Positions 26,190 to 34,947 of a DNA stretch of 64,000 nt are shown piece after piece; positions within the stretch are counted from its first letter, which is position 1; every line of letters begins with the position of its first letter. The position numbers and the translations under genes were made by a program. The notes under the pieces were generated by a model. That model saw nothing but the letters and a program-made list of their open reading frames with translations. It had not been told where the DNA came from and ran no database searches. This stretch comes from Sandaracinaceae bacterium (GTDB lineage Bacteria > Myxococcota_A > Polyangia > Polyangiales > Sandaracinaceae): contig JAVJQK010000071.1 in the NCBI GenBank assembly GCA_040218145.1, forward strand, positions 62,001 to 126,000. The letters run 5' to 3'.

Positions 26190-27392
26190 TCACTCGGCGA
26201 CGAAGTTGTCCTGCCACATGAACATCGACGGCCCGAAGTCCTCCGCGTCGTCGCCGCTCAGGCCGAAGGCTCCGTTGATGAACAGCGTCGTCCGGTGCCC
26301 CGCCTCGAGCTGCGGCTGGATGTTGTCCGACGGGGGCGGCGACGGGAACATCGCGAGGATGGGCAGGCAGGACTGCTCGGACGCCGCCAGGTCGGTGAAC
26401 CTCGGACAGCCCCGCGTCCCGCTCGCGTCCGCCACGAGGTAGATGGCGCCGCCGAAGCCCGCCAGCGGGTTCGTCGGCACGATCGGCGCGCGCTCGGTGT
26501 AGTCGGTGGTCGACCCGTAGCCGACCAGCGCGAACAGCGTCTCGGCCGTGTCGCCCGGATCGGTGTCGGTGCAGGAGCCGGGCGGGCCGGACGGGTTGGG
26601 CGCCAGCGTCGGCTCGTAGCAGACGTTGAAGGGCACGGGCGAGATGTTCGGCAGCTGCTGCGACACCCGAATGAGCGCCATGTCGGCGCCCGGCTCCGTC
26701 TGCGGGTCCGGCTGGACGATGAGCTGCGCGGCGACCTCGGCCGTGCAGGTCTCGTCGAACGGGGCGGGATCCGGCGCCGGGTTGCAGAGGTCGGGGAGGG
26801 CGTCGTCGGCGGCGCCGAAGGTGCCGGTGGCGAAGCCGCTGAGGATGGCGCTCGAGAAGCTGTCGGCGGGGACCGAGTCGGGGCCGATCGTCGCGAGCAG
26901 GCGCGCGGCGGGCGCGGCGGCGTCCTCCGGGTCGTCGGGGCAGCCGTCGGTCATGACCGCGTCGGGCTCGTAGACGCCGACGAGGTAGTCGGCCGGCGCG
27001 ACGACGGGGAAGGTGACGTAGGAGCTGACCCCGCGGAACGGGATCGGGCCGGTCGCCTCGGTGAGGAACTGCTTGGTGGCCGCGATGGCGCCGCCGCCCG
27101 CGCTGACCCAGAGGCAGAGGTGGGCGCTGCCCGGGGCGGCGGCGGTGCCCGTCATGCCCGGCAGGTTGTGGACCAGGCGGATCTGGAAGCTCGGCGGCGG
27201 CCCCGCGTCGCCCGGCCCGGTGTCCTCGTCCACGCCGGTGTCCATCTCGACGCCGGTGTCGCCGTCGTCGACTCCGGTGTCCATGTCGACCGCGCCGTCC
27301 ATGCCGGCGTCCGTGTCGTCCACGCCGTCGTCGCAGGCGCCTACGATCAGTCCGAGTGCCGCGATCGCGGCGAGCGTCTGACGCTTCCTCAT
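26190..27392 (-). CDS. DUF4397-like surface lipoprotein
   Basis: 400 residues. MRKRQTLAAIAALGLIVGAC is a lipoprotein signal (lipobox VGAC). A low-complexity D/G/T/V/M linker (to ~65) is followed by FQIRLVHNLPG...SAHLCLWVSAGG, the start pattern of DUF4397 ('vrlvHa.pdap.vdvyv.g'), and a second related stretch (MALIRVSQQLPNISPVPFNV). Cysteines are paired, suiting an extracellular location. Function unknown. A hairpin terminator follows the gene; upstream (27393-27569) is a 177-bp divergent region toward the zinc-ribbon gene. Confidence 0.75.
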   Translation of the reverse strand: MRKRQTLAAIAALGLIVGACDDGVDDTDAGMDGAVDMDTGVDDGDTGVEMDTGVDEDTGPGDAGPPPSFQIRLVHNLPGMTGTAAAPGSAHLCLWVSAGGGAIAATKQFLTEATGPIPFRGVSSYVTFPVVAPADYLVGVYEPDAVMTDGCPDDPEDAAAPAARLLATIGPDSVPADSFSSAILSGFATGTFGAADDALPDLCNPAPDPAPFDETCTAEVAAQLIVQPDPQTEPGADMALIRVSQQLPNISPVPFNVCYEPTLAPNPSGPPGSCTDTDPGDTAETLFALVGYGSTTDYTERAPIVPTNPLAGFGGAIYLVADASGTRGCPRFTDLAASEQSCLPILAMFPSPPPSDNIQPQLEAGHRTTLFINGAFGLSGDDAEDFGPSMFMWQDNFVAE

Positions 27393-27569
27393 TTCACCAC
27401 CCCACCGGCCACGCGAGGGGGCGCGCGACGGCCGTGCAGTCCAAGCCCATTACGGGTGTGCCCCCACGCCCGATCATAGCCCAAGCCCCAGACGGAAAGG
27501 AAATCTGCCGCCGGACGCGCAGATGAAACCCCCATCATTTCGAGGCCGCAATCCGGTCGCAGGTCTTGC

Positions 27570-27575
27570 TAAGCT
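27570..27575 (+). promoter_or_regulatory. Probable -10 element for the zinc-ribbon/kinase/propeller operon
   Basis: TAAGCT is followed by 8 nt and ATG 27584; no Shine-Dalgarno sequence is visible. It would drive the three overlapping genes to 32885. Confidence 0.5.
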
Positions 27576-27583
27576 CCCCGCCC

Positions 27584-29605
27584 ATGAGCGGTATCCGGAC
27601 CTGCGGCAGCTGTGGGCACCCCAACACCGGGGACGCCATGTTCTGCAGCAAGTGTGGGCACAAGCTCCCGCTTCACGCCGACGCGCCCGCGGCGACCCCG
27701 CCCGAGCCGGCGCCGCCCGCGCCCGAAGAGCGGGCCGTCGAGCCGGTCGCGGAGGCACCCGCGCCGACGCCGCAGAGCGCGCCCCGCGTGGCGGGGGCGG
27801 CGAGGACGATGCTCGGCATGCCCATGCCCGACGCGGAGGCGGTGGCGAGGGCGAAGGCCGAGGCCGAGCGTCGCCGGGCGGATCGAGCGGCGGCCACGAT
27901 CGTCGACCCGGTGCCCGCGCCGGAGGCCGCCGAGGCGCCGGCCGCCGAGGAGCCGATCGCCGAGGAGCCGGCCCCCGAGGCGTCAGCCTCCGAGGCGCCC
28001 GCCACCGAGCCGGCCCCCGAGCCGGCTGGCGAGGCGTCTGCGCCCGCCAAGCGGATCGCGGGGAGCGCCCGGACGATGCTCGGCATGCCCGCGCCTCAGG
28101 CGGCGGCGGTGCAAGAGGCCGTCGCGGCGGCGAAGCAGAAGAAGGCGGAGGCAGAGGCCACGAGAGCGCAGGCGGCGAAGCAAGAAGCGGCGCCGAAGGA
28201 CGAAGCCGCGCCGCCGGCGCGCTCCCCCGCGGCCGCGCTCGACCCGACCACCAACCGCACCATGCTCGGCCAGCCCGCGCCAAAGCGTGACGAGGTCGAG
28301 AACCCGCCCGCCGCCGCGGGCTCTCCCGACACGCCGCTGCGGTCTCGCGCGCCCGTGATGTACCCCAGCAGCAGCGGGGAGGACGACGCGTACACCCTCC
28401 CGCCCGCCACGCGGAGCGGCGGTCGGGGGCTCGCGCTCGGCGTGCTGGCCATCGGGGTGATCGTGCTGGTGATCGGCGGCGGCGCGCTCGCCTGGACGCT
28501 GCTCATGGGCGGCTCGGATCTGCGCGCAGGCGTCGTGCGTGGGGACGCAGGCGAGATGCTCGAGATCGAGGTCCCAGGCGCCCAGGCCGGGACCTCCGTG
28601 CGCTTTCGGGGGGCCGAGCGCGAGCTCGAGGCGGGGGCCGCGCGTTTCCCGCTCTCGGCCGCGGATCTCAGCCTCGGCGACAACGAGCTGACCGTCGACG
28701 TCGTCTCGCCCGAGGGGGACGTCGAGAGCCACACCGTCGACCTCCACCTCGAGATGCGCATCCGCGCCGATCTGGGGCCGCTCCAGTCCGCGCCGGCCGC
28801 GATCGACGTCATCGTCGAGGCGCCCCCCGGCTCCGAGGTGAGCCTGGACGGCGAGGCGCTCGAGCTCGACGCGCAGGGCCGCGCCACCCGCCGCTTCCCG
28901 ATCGACGGCTCGGACGCGAGCGCCGAGGGCGTGGTCGAGCACGTGGTGCGTTACCGGGTCCAGCCGCCCGAAGGCGAGACGGAGCAGGGCGCGCTGCACA
29001 CCCGCATCCCGCTGACCACGATGCAGATCGATCGGCCGGGCACCCAGGTGGTCACCGACCGCAGCTCGGTGGAGATCGCGGGGGCCGTCGCGCCGGGCTC
29101 GACGGTGACGGTCGACGGTGACGAGGTCGAGGTCCGCATGGGGCGGTTCCTCCACACCTACCCGCTGCCCGAGCCGGCGGCCCACGAGGTGGAGGTCGTC
29201 GCCCGCGCGCCCGGGAAGGCGCCGCGCGTGGCGCGGCTCGCGATCCGTCGCGTGGCGGATCTCGAGGCCGAGGCGGCGCGCTTCGAGGTCAACGAGAGTC
29301 TCACCTATGCGCGCATCGCCCAGAACCCGGCCACCTACCGAGGTCAGCGGGTGGAGCTGCGCGGCATGGTCTACAACGTCGACGTGCGCGCGGGGCAGAG
29401 CGTGCTCCAGATCCTGGTCGAGCAGTGCCCCGGCGGGGAGCGCTGCCCGGTCTGGGTGACCTATCCCGCCGCGACGGACGCAGAGCTCCGCAGCCGCGTG
29501 AGGGTGCTGGGCACGGTCGCGGGCGAGCAGCAGTTCCGGACGCAGAACGATCAGATTCGAACCGTTCCGCGCGTGGACGCTACCTTCGTACTGCCGGCGA
29601 GATGA
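27584..29605 (+). CDS. Zinc-ribbon membrane protein with three RTMLG motifs and a periplasmic OB-like domain
   Basis: 673 residues. N-terminal zinc ribbon (C7-x2-C10 ... C21-x2-C24) followed by a disordered Ala/Pro/Glu region up to ~275 in which the motif RTMLG(M/Q)P.P occurs three times (Thr75, Thr164, Thr226), the first two each followed by an Ala/Lys-rich helix. One membrane helix (281-306) then leads to an extracytoplasmic part of beta domains (residues ~310-560, with VEIAGAVAPGSTVTVDGDEV) and a C-terminal OB-like domain (ATYRGQRVELRGMVYNVDVR, CPGGERCPVWVTYP). It overlaps the Ser/Thr kinase gene (ATGA). Because Thr-Met-Leu-Gly motifs recur in front of a kinase, they are candidate phosphorylation or FHA-docking sites; this is inference. 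No enzymatic activity recognised. Confidence 0.8.
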   Translation: MSGIRTCGSCGHPNTGDAMFCSKCGHKLPLHADAPAATPPEPAPPAPEERAVEPVAEAPAPTPQSAPRVAGAARTMLGMPMPDAEAVARAKAEAERRRADRAAATIVDPVPAPEAAEAPAAEEPIAEEPAPEASASEAPATEPAPEPAGEASAPAKRIAGSARTMLGMPAPQAAAVQEAVAAAKQKKAEAEATRAQAAKQEAAPKDEAAPPARSPAAALDPTTNRTMLGQPAPKRDEVENPPAAAGSPDTPLRSRAPVMYPSSSGEDDAYTLPPATRSGGRGLALGVLAIGVIVLVIGGGALAWTLLMGGSDLRAGVVRGDAGEMLEIEVPGAQAGTSVRFRGAERELEAGAARFPLSAADLSLGDNELTVDVVSPEGDVESHTVDLHLEMRIRADLGPLQSAPAAIDVIVEAPPGSEVSLDGEALELDAQGRATRRFPIDGSDASAEGVVEHVVRYRVQPPEGETEQGALHTRIPLTTMQIDRPGTQVVTDRSSVEIAGAVAPGSTVTVDGDEVEVRMGRFLHTYPLPEPAAHEVEVVARAPGKAPRVARLAIRRVADLEAEAARFEVNESLTYARIAQNPATYRGQRVELRGMVYNVDVRAGQSVLQILVEQCPGGERCPVWVTYPAATDAELRSRVRVLGTVAGEQQFRTQNDQIRTVPRVDATFVLPAR

Positions 29606-31749
29606 CGGAGCGAAGCGAAGCGGACGCGGACGACGGGGACGAAGGCGCCCCACATGGCATCGAGCGCTCGGAGACCCTCCCGGGCGTGAGTCAGAGCGGG
29701 CCGGGTCGGTCGGGCGACGTTCGCCAGCGCGTCACGCAGCTCGAGTGCCCCGTCTGCCAGCGCGGCAACCCCGTCGACGCGCGCTTCTGCGCCGGGTGCG
29801 GGCACCGCTTCGCCGGGGTCGATCCAGGCGCGCACCACGACGACGGCGGCGCCGACCCCCTGCTCGGCCGGATCATCGCGGAGCGCTATCGCATCGAGGA
29901 GCTGCTGGGCCGCGGCGGCATGGGCGTCGTCTACCGGGTCGAGCACGTCCGCATCAACAAGCTGATGGCGATGAAGCTGCTGCACGGCGCGCTGGCGCGC
30001 GACCGGGAGGTGGTCAAGCGCTTCAAGCGCGAGGCGGAGGCGGTCTCGCGCCTCGACCACCCCAACACGGTGCAGGTCTTCGACTTCGGCCAGAGCGAGG
30101 GGATGATGTTCCTCGTGATGGAGTACCTGCCCGGGCGCGACCTGGGGCAGGTCATCAAGGAGGACGGGGCGCTGACCTTCGTGCGCGTCGCCCGCATCGC
30201 GGCGCAGGTGTGTGGCTCGGTCCAGCAGGCGCACGAGCTGGGCATCGTGCACCGCGACCTGAAGCCCGAGAACCTGATGATGATCGGCGACCGCGCCGTG
30301 AAGGACTTCGTCAAGGTCCTCGACTTCGGCCTCGCCAAGCTGCGCGAGCACGAGGAGTCGGCCGAGAAGAGCATCACGCGCGCCGGCCACATCCTCGGCA
30401 CGCCCTACTACATGGCGCCCGAGCACATCCGCGGGGAGGACGTCGACGCGCGCAGCGACGTCTACGCGATGGGCGCCCTGATGTACAAGGCCCTGACGGG
30501 CGTGCCCCCCTTCTGGTCGACCACGCCCGTCGGCGTGCTGACCATGCACCTGACCGAGGACGTGGTCGCGCCGTCGGAGAAGGCGCCGAAGCTCGACGTG
30601 CCGCCCGAGGCGGACCGGATCCTGCTGCGCTGCATGCAGAAGGATCCGCGCGACCGCTACCAGAGCATGAGCGAGCTGCGCGGGGACCTCCTGGCGTACC
30701 TCGAGGCGGTCGGACAGAACGAGGGGCTCTCGTCCACGAAGCTCGCGCGCGTCGGCGGCGCGGTGATCCCGAGCGAGTCGGGGCGCCAGCGCGAGGTCGC
30801 GACGCGAGGAGACGTCGACGAGTTCGAGAGGCGACTGCGGCGCCGGAGCCAGGTCGGCTACGCGCTGGCGTTCATCATGCTCGCGGTCGCCCTCGGCGGC
30901 GGCTGGTGGGCGTGGCAGCAGCGGCCGCGCGAGGTGGCGACGGCGGAGACCGAGCCGAACGACGCCCTCGTCACCGCCGATCGCCTGCCGCCCGACGTGC
31001 CGTTCGAGGCCTACCTCGGCCGACGGCTCGACGAGGAGCGGAGCGACGCGGACTTCTACCGCCTCGAAAACCCGGGCGGCGAGCGCCGGGTCATCCGGAT
31101 CGAGGTCAGCGCCATCCCGAACATGGACCTGGTGTTCGAGGTCTACAAAGAGGGCATCACGAGCGCGCCCGTGCTCACCGCCGACTCGGGATCCATGGGG
31201 GTCGCCGAGGCGGTGCCGAACTTCGTGATCGACGGCCCCACCTACTATTTGCGCGTGCGCGAGCTGTGGGAGTCGGGCCGGCTCCCGACGGAGAATGTCA
31301 GCGACTCATACACCGTTCGGTGGGGTTTCGTGACGCCCCAGGAGGGAGACGAGGGGGAGGTCAACGACTCGCTCGAGCTCGCCGAGGGCGTCCGCGTGGG
31401 CGACCGTCGGCGTGGATGGATCGGCTGGGGCGGCGACGTGGACGCCTACTGCATGGCCGAGGACGCGACCGACGTGGTGGCCCGCGTGGAGGGCATCTCC
31501 AGCCTCGACCTGGTGCTCGAGGTCGTCGACCGCGTCACGGGCCGCGTGCGTCGATACGACGCGAACGACGTGGGGCAGGGCGAGGTCGCCGAGCCGGTCG
31601 AGCGCGCGGGGGCGGGGAGCGTCTGCTTCGAGGTGAGCGCGCATCGACCCAAGCTCGGCCGGGGCAACGACGCCGAGGAGCCGTACCTGCTCGTGATCGA
31701 GCACGGGAGCGCGGACGCGACCGAGGACGCCGCCGAGGGGGCGGAGTGA
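29602..31749 (+). CDS. Zinc-ribbon Ser/Thr protein kinase with extracytoplasmic PPC-like domains
   Basis: 715 residues. An N-terminal zinc ribbon (C49-x2-C52, C63-x2-C66) precedes a PknB-type kinase: glycine loop LGRGGMGVVY (102-111), Lys125 in AMKLL, HRDLKPEN (217-224), DFG 241-243, APE 272-274. All catalytic residues are present, so it should be active; the segment SITRAGHILGTPYY is the activation loop. A membrane helix (418-438) is followed by two beta-sandwich domains that begin ETEPNDALVTADRLP and EGEVNDSLELAEGV, the pre-peptidase C-terminal (PPC) pattern, placed outside the cytoplasm as likely sensors. ATG 29602 overlaps the upstream stop; the downstream propeller gene overlaps it in turn. 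Confidence 0.93.
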   Translation: MTERSEADADDGDEGAPHGIERSETLPGVSQSGPGRSGDVRQRVTQLECPVCQRGNPVDARFCAGCGHRFAGVDPGAHHDDGGADPLLGRIIAERYRIEELLGRGGMGVVYRVEHVRINKLMAMKLLHGALARDREVVKRFKREAEAVSRLDHPNTVQVFDFGQSEGMMFLVMEYLPGRDLGQVIKEDGALTFVRVARIAAQVCGSVQQAHELGIVHRDLKPENLMMIGDRAVKDFVKVLDFGLAKLREHEESAEKSITRAGHILGTPYYMAPEHIRGEDVDARSDVYAMGALMYKALTGVPPFWSTTPVGVLTMHLTEDVVAPSEKAPKLDVPPEADRILLRCMQKDPRDRYQSMSELRGDLLAYLEAVGQNEGLSSTKLARVGGAVIPSESGRQREVATRGDVDEFERRLRRRSQVGYALAFIMLAVALGGGWWAWQQRPREVATAETEPNDALVTADRLPPDVPFEAYLGRRLDEERSDADFYRLENPGGERRVIRIEVSAIPNMDLVFEVYKEGITSAPVLTADSGSMGVAEAVPNFVIDGPTYYLRVRELWESGRLPTENVSDSYTVRWGFVTPQEGDEGEVNDSLELAEGVRVGDRRRGWIGWGGDVDAYCMAEDATDVVARVEGISSLDLVLEVVDRVTGRVRRYDANDVGQGEVAEPVERAGAGSVCFEVSAHRPKLGRGNDAEEPYLLVIEHGSADATEDAAEGAE

Positions 31750-32885
31750 AGCGCGCCCTCGTCCTCGCGGCCCTCGGCTGCCTCGTGGCGGTGCCCGCGG
31801 GCGCGCACCCGGTCCCGATCGGACGCTACGCGCAGATCCCCTACGGCGTGAGCCCCGCCCACCCGCACCCGACCGAGGGCGGCAGCGCGGCTCGCACGGG
31901 GCGGCTGCGGGGCGCGGTGGCGGAGCGCGAGCCGACGCGGATCTGGGAGCGGAACCTGCGCTTTCGGCGCCCCCGCGGGCCGACCGTCGCGGCCGACGGG
32001 ACGCTCTACGTGGGCACGATGGGCGGGCTCACCGCGCTCGCCCCGGACGGCGCCGAGCGCTGGTCGGCCCGGCTCGGCGCGGTGCACGCGGCGCCGAGCC
32101 TCGCGCCGTCCGACGACGTCGTGGTCGTGACCCGGGGTGGGCTGGTCGCGCTCGTGAGCCCGGAGGGGGTCACCCGACGCACCGCGGATCTCGGCGCGCC
32201 GGCGCGGGGCTCTCCCCTCGTGCTCGACGACGGATCGGTGGTGGTCGGCACCGTCGACCGGCGCGTCCACCGCCTCGACGCGAGCCTGCGGCCGGTGTTC
32301 GCGACGGAGCTCTCGGACGGCACCGCGAGCACGCTGGCGCTCACGGCGCGCGGCGCGCTGGCGGTCTCGAGCGGCCGCATCCTCGCGCTCCTCTCGCCGA
32401 CGGGCGCGCTCGTGCGACAGGTGAGCCTCGGGGGGCGGGCGAGCGCGCCGCCTTCGATCGCCGATGACGGAACCATCTGGGTCCCGACCGTCGAGGGCGT
32501 GCTCCACGCGATCGAGCCCGGCGGTCGCGTCCGCTCACGCACCGACATGGGCAGCCGCCACTACGACGGCGCGTCACCCGCGATCGGGCGCGACGGCGCG
32601 GTGCGCGTGCCCACGATGAGCGAGGGCGTGGTCTGCGTGGGCGCCGGTGGGACGGAGCGCTGGCGCTTCCCCAGCTCGGCCGGCTTCAACGCGCCGGCGG
32701 CCATCGACGCGCGCGACACCACCCTCGTGATGGACCGCGGCGGGCGCCTCTACGCCATCGACGCGACCGGGGTCGAGCGATGGCGCGTGGTGCTCGGGAC
32801 CTACTCGTTTCAGGCGCCGGTGCTGGGCGCCGACGGCACGCTCTACGTCGTCACCGAGACGGGCGCCCTGCACGCCTACCGGTGA
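31746..32885 (+). CDS. Exported PQQ-type beta-propeller protein
   Basis: 379 residues from GTG 31746, overlapping the kinase stop (GTGA). Signal peptide VKRALVLAALGCLVAVPAGA. The mature part is made of repeated blades with the PQQ/BamB pattern: PTVAADGTLYVGTMGGLTAL, GSPLVLDDGSVVVGTVDRRV, PPSIADDGTIWVPTVEGVLH, SPAIGRDGAVRVPTMSEGVV, PVLGADGTLYVVTETGALHA. No PQQ-dehydrogenase active-site motif is seen, so it is likely a binding or scaffolding protein in the periplasm. Coupling to the kinase suggests it supplies or senses the kinase's extracytoplasmic signal; this is inferred. Confidence 0.85.
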   Translation: MKRALVLAALGCLVAVPAGAHPVPIGRYAQIPYGVSPAHPHPTEGGSAARTGRLRGAVAEREPTRIWERNLRFRRPRGPTVAADGTLYVGTMGGLTALAPDGAERWSARLGAVHAAPSLAPSDDVVVVTRGGLVALVSPEGVTRRTADLGAPARGSPLVLDDGSVVVGTVDRRVHRLDASLRPVFATELSDGTASTLALTARGALAVSSGRILALLSPTGALVRQVSLGGRASAPPSIADDGTIWVPTVEGVLHAIEPGGRVRSRTDMGSRHYDGASPAIGRDGAVRVPTMSEGVVCVGAGGTERWRFPSSAGFNAPAAIDARDTTLVMDRGGRLYAIDATGVERWRVVLGTYSFQAPVLGADGTLYVVTETGALHAYR

Positions 32886-32889
32886 GCGC

Positions 32890-33603
32890 TCACGCGACCT
32901 GACGGGTCGCCGAGGGGAGGCCGAGCACGACGAACGCGGTCGGTCCGGGCTGACGGCCCCAGCTGGAGCGAAGCAGGCGGGCCAGCTCGGCCGGGGGCGC
33001 TTCGGCGACGGTCCCGCCGAGGGGGTCGAGCGCCATCGCGCGGACGAAGCCGCGCAGCTCCTTGAAGTCCGCGTCGCGCGTGAGGACGCCGGGCGTGGCG
33101 AAGGCGAGGGCGGCGCCGCCCGAGAGGCGGAGGATCTCCGTGCGCACGTCGAGGCCGAGCGCGTCGAGGGAGTCGCAGGCCGGCTCGAAGGGGCTCATGC
33201 CCTCGACGGGGTCCCAGTGGAGCACCGCCGGGAGGCTCACGTTGAGCAGCTCGACGATGCGGCCGTAGGGGCCGACCCGGGCCACCGCGAGTCCGACGCC
33301 CGCCGCGCGCGGGCCGAGCGCCACGCGGAGGATCCGCGCGGTCTGCACGGGGTCGGCGCATTCGTCGGCCGCGAGGCGCATGGCCTCGATCACGTCCGGG
33401 CCGTCGGACGACCCGTCGGGCACGGAGATGAGCGTGATCGTCGTCCACCCGAGCCGGTCCGTCGTGACGTGCCAGCTGGCGCCGTCGTCGAGCACGGTCC
33501 CCGAGATGCGGAGGTCTCCATGTTCCAGGCTCTGCTCGGGCCAGCCGCGGTCGTCTCCCGACCAACTCCGAACGGGGAATCCGATACTGCTTCGTTCGCT
33601 CAT
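32890..33603 (-). CDS. Degenerate SpoIIE/PP2C-like phosphatase domain protein
   Basis: 237 residues from ATG 33603; cytoplasmic. From ~50 on it follows the outline of SpoIIE/RsbX-type PP2C domains: a first strand pair, the helix with EAMRLAADECADPVQTARIL, AVARVGPYGRIVELLNVSLP (…n.G.p… position), LGLDVRTEILRLSGGAALAF and the following ATPGVLTRDADF where active enzymes have YTDGV, then WGRQPGPTAFVVLGLP in place of DDATVVVL. The metal-binding aspartates are therefore not in place at either the DG or the C-terminal DD position. It is probably a catalytically dead regulator or a divergent RsbX relative. It converges on the propeller gene with a 4-bp gap. Confidence 0.6.
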   Translation of the reverse strand: MSERSSIGFPVRSWSGDDRGWPEQSLEHGDLRISGTVLDDGASWHVTTDRLGWTTITLISVPDGSSDGPDVIEAMRLAADECADPVQTARILRVALGPRAAGVGLAVARVGPYGRIVELLNVSLPAVLHWDPVEGMSPFEPACDSLDALGLDVRTEILRLSGGAALAFATPGVLTRDADFKELRGFVRAMALDPLGGTVAEAPPAELARLLRSSWGRQPGPTAFVVLGLPSATRQVA

Positions 33604-33879
33604 GTGACGAATGCTTTGCAAGCACCGTGCACATCCTGCGAAGTCCCATCGTGAGGCGCACGAGACGCGCTCGACCCACAATTCACGATCGATGTGTCGC
33701 GTGAAGAGACAGGGGCCTCGCGATCGCGCGTCCCCGCCTTCGAACATGACGCGGATGTCCCACTGCAAGAACGAAGCATCCGGTTTCGGATCTGAATTCT
33801 CCTGCGACCGGAACCGCGGATTTCCGATCCCGGATCTCCGTTTGCGGATCATCACCACGTCGGGCTAAGCCCCTTCCCG
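33604..33879. other. Divergent intergenic region with CGGAT-type repeats
   Basis: 276 bp, less GC-rich than its surroundings, between the PP2C-like gene (minus) and queA (plus). Two near-identical 10-mers, CGGATTTCCG (33817-33826) and CGGATCTCCG (33831-33840), lie 14 bp apart, with further CGGAT copies at 33786-33791 and 33845-33850. TAAGCC (33866-33871) stands 8 nt before queA. The repeats may be an operator; no gene is supported here. Confidence 0.4.
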
Positions 33880-34947
33880 ATGGAGACGGATGAGCTGGAC
33901 TACGACCTGCCGGAGTCGCTCATCGCCCAGCGACCGGCCGAGGATCGGGACGCGGCGCGTCTGCTCCTGGTCCGCCGCGGCGACGGCGCACCGGTCCACC
34001 ACCACGTCCGCGATCTCCCCTCGCTGCTCCGCCCCGCGCTCTTCGTGGTGAACGACACGCGGGTGATCCCGGCGCGGCTCTTCGGACGCAAGGAGAGCGG
34101 CGGCAAGGTCGAGCTGCTCCTCGTCCAACGACACGGGCTGCCCGGCACCGAGGAGACCTGGATGGCCATGGGGCGCGCGTCGAAGCCGATCCGGGCGGGC
34201 GCGCACATCCAGGTCGACGGAGGGTTGGGCGTGCTGGTGGAGGAGAAGCTCGAGGGGGGACGCCTCCGGCTCCGGCTGACGAGCGACCGCCCCGTGGCCG
34301 AGGTGCTCGAGGCCGTCGGCCACGTGCCCCTCCCTCCTTACGTGCGACGCGACGACGAGGACTCGGATCGGGAGCGCTACCAGACGGTCTTCGCGCGCGA
34401 GGACGGAGCGGTGGCCGCGCCGACCGCGGGCCTGCACTTCACGGAGCGTCTGCTCACCGCGCTCGAGGCGGCCGGACACCAGCGCGTCGCGGTCACGCTC
34501 CACGTCGGGCCCGGCACCTTCCGGCCCGTCAGCGCCGCGCGGCTCGAGGACCACGACATGCACGAGGAGCGCTACGTCGTGCCGCAGGCGACGGTCGAGG
34601 CCATCGCCGCGGCCAAGCGCGACGGTCGGCCCGTGGTGGCGGTGGGCACGACGGTGGTGCGCACCCTCGAGTCGGCGGCCCGGCCCGACGGAAGCGTCGC
34701 GGCGGGGCCGGGCGAGACCGCGCTGCTGATCCAGCCCCCGTACGCGTTCCGTGTGGTCGACGCGCTGATGACGAACTTCCACCTGCCGCGCTCGACCTTG
34801 CTCGCGCTGGTGATGGCGTTCGGCGGCGTCGAGCCGCTCCGCGCCGCCTACGCCGAGGCGGTGGCGGCGCGCTACCGCTTCTTCAGCTACGGAGACGCGA
34901 TGCTGATCGCCGGCGAAGACGCTCTGACGCACGAGGGCCACGCGTGA
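33880..34947 (+). CDS. queA: S-adenosylmethionine:tRNA ribosyltransferase-isomerase
   Basis: 355 residues (E. coli 356). Transfers and isomerises the ribosyl of AdoMet onto preQ1 in tRNA, giving epoxyqueuosine. Motifs: DYDLPESLIAQRPAEDRDAA, LFVVNDTRVIPARLFG, VGHVPLPPYVRR, ERYQTVFAREDGAVAAPTAG followed by LHFT, HVGPGTFRPV, and MTNFHLPRSTLLALVMAFGG. It overlaps tgt by 4 bp, the common queA-tgt queuosine pair. Confidence 0.97.
   Translation: METDELDYDLPESLIAQRPAEDRDAARLLLVRRGDGAPVHHHVRDLPSLLRPALFVVNDTRVIPARLFGRKESGGKVELLLVQRHGLPGTEETWMAMGRASKPIRAGAHIQVDGGLGVLVEEKLEGGRLRLRLTSDRPVAEVLEAVGHVPLPPYVRRDDEDSDRERYQTVFAREDGAVAAPTAGLHFTERLLTALEAAGHQRVAVTLHVGPGTFRPVSAARLEDHDMHEERYVVPQATVEAIAAAKRDGRPVVAVGTTVVRTLESAARPDGSVAAGPGETALLIQPPYAFRVVDALMTNFHLPRSTLLALVMAFGGVEPLRAAYAEAVAARYRFFSYGDAMLIAGEDALTHEGHA

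Noticed and set aside
29745-31745. A long open frame preceding and in frame with the propeller protein
   Set aside because: It is a shadow of the kinase; the real gene starts at GTG 31746 with a signal peptide and a GTGA overlap.
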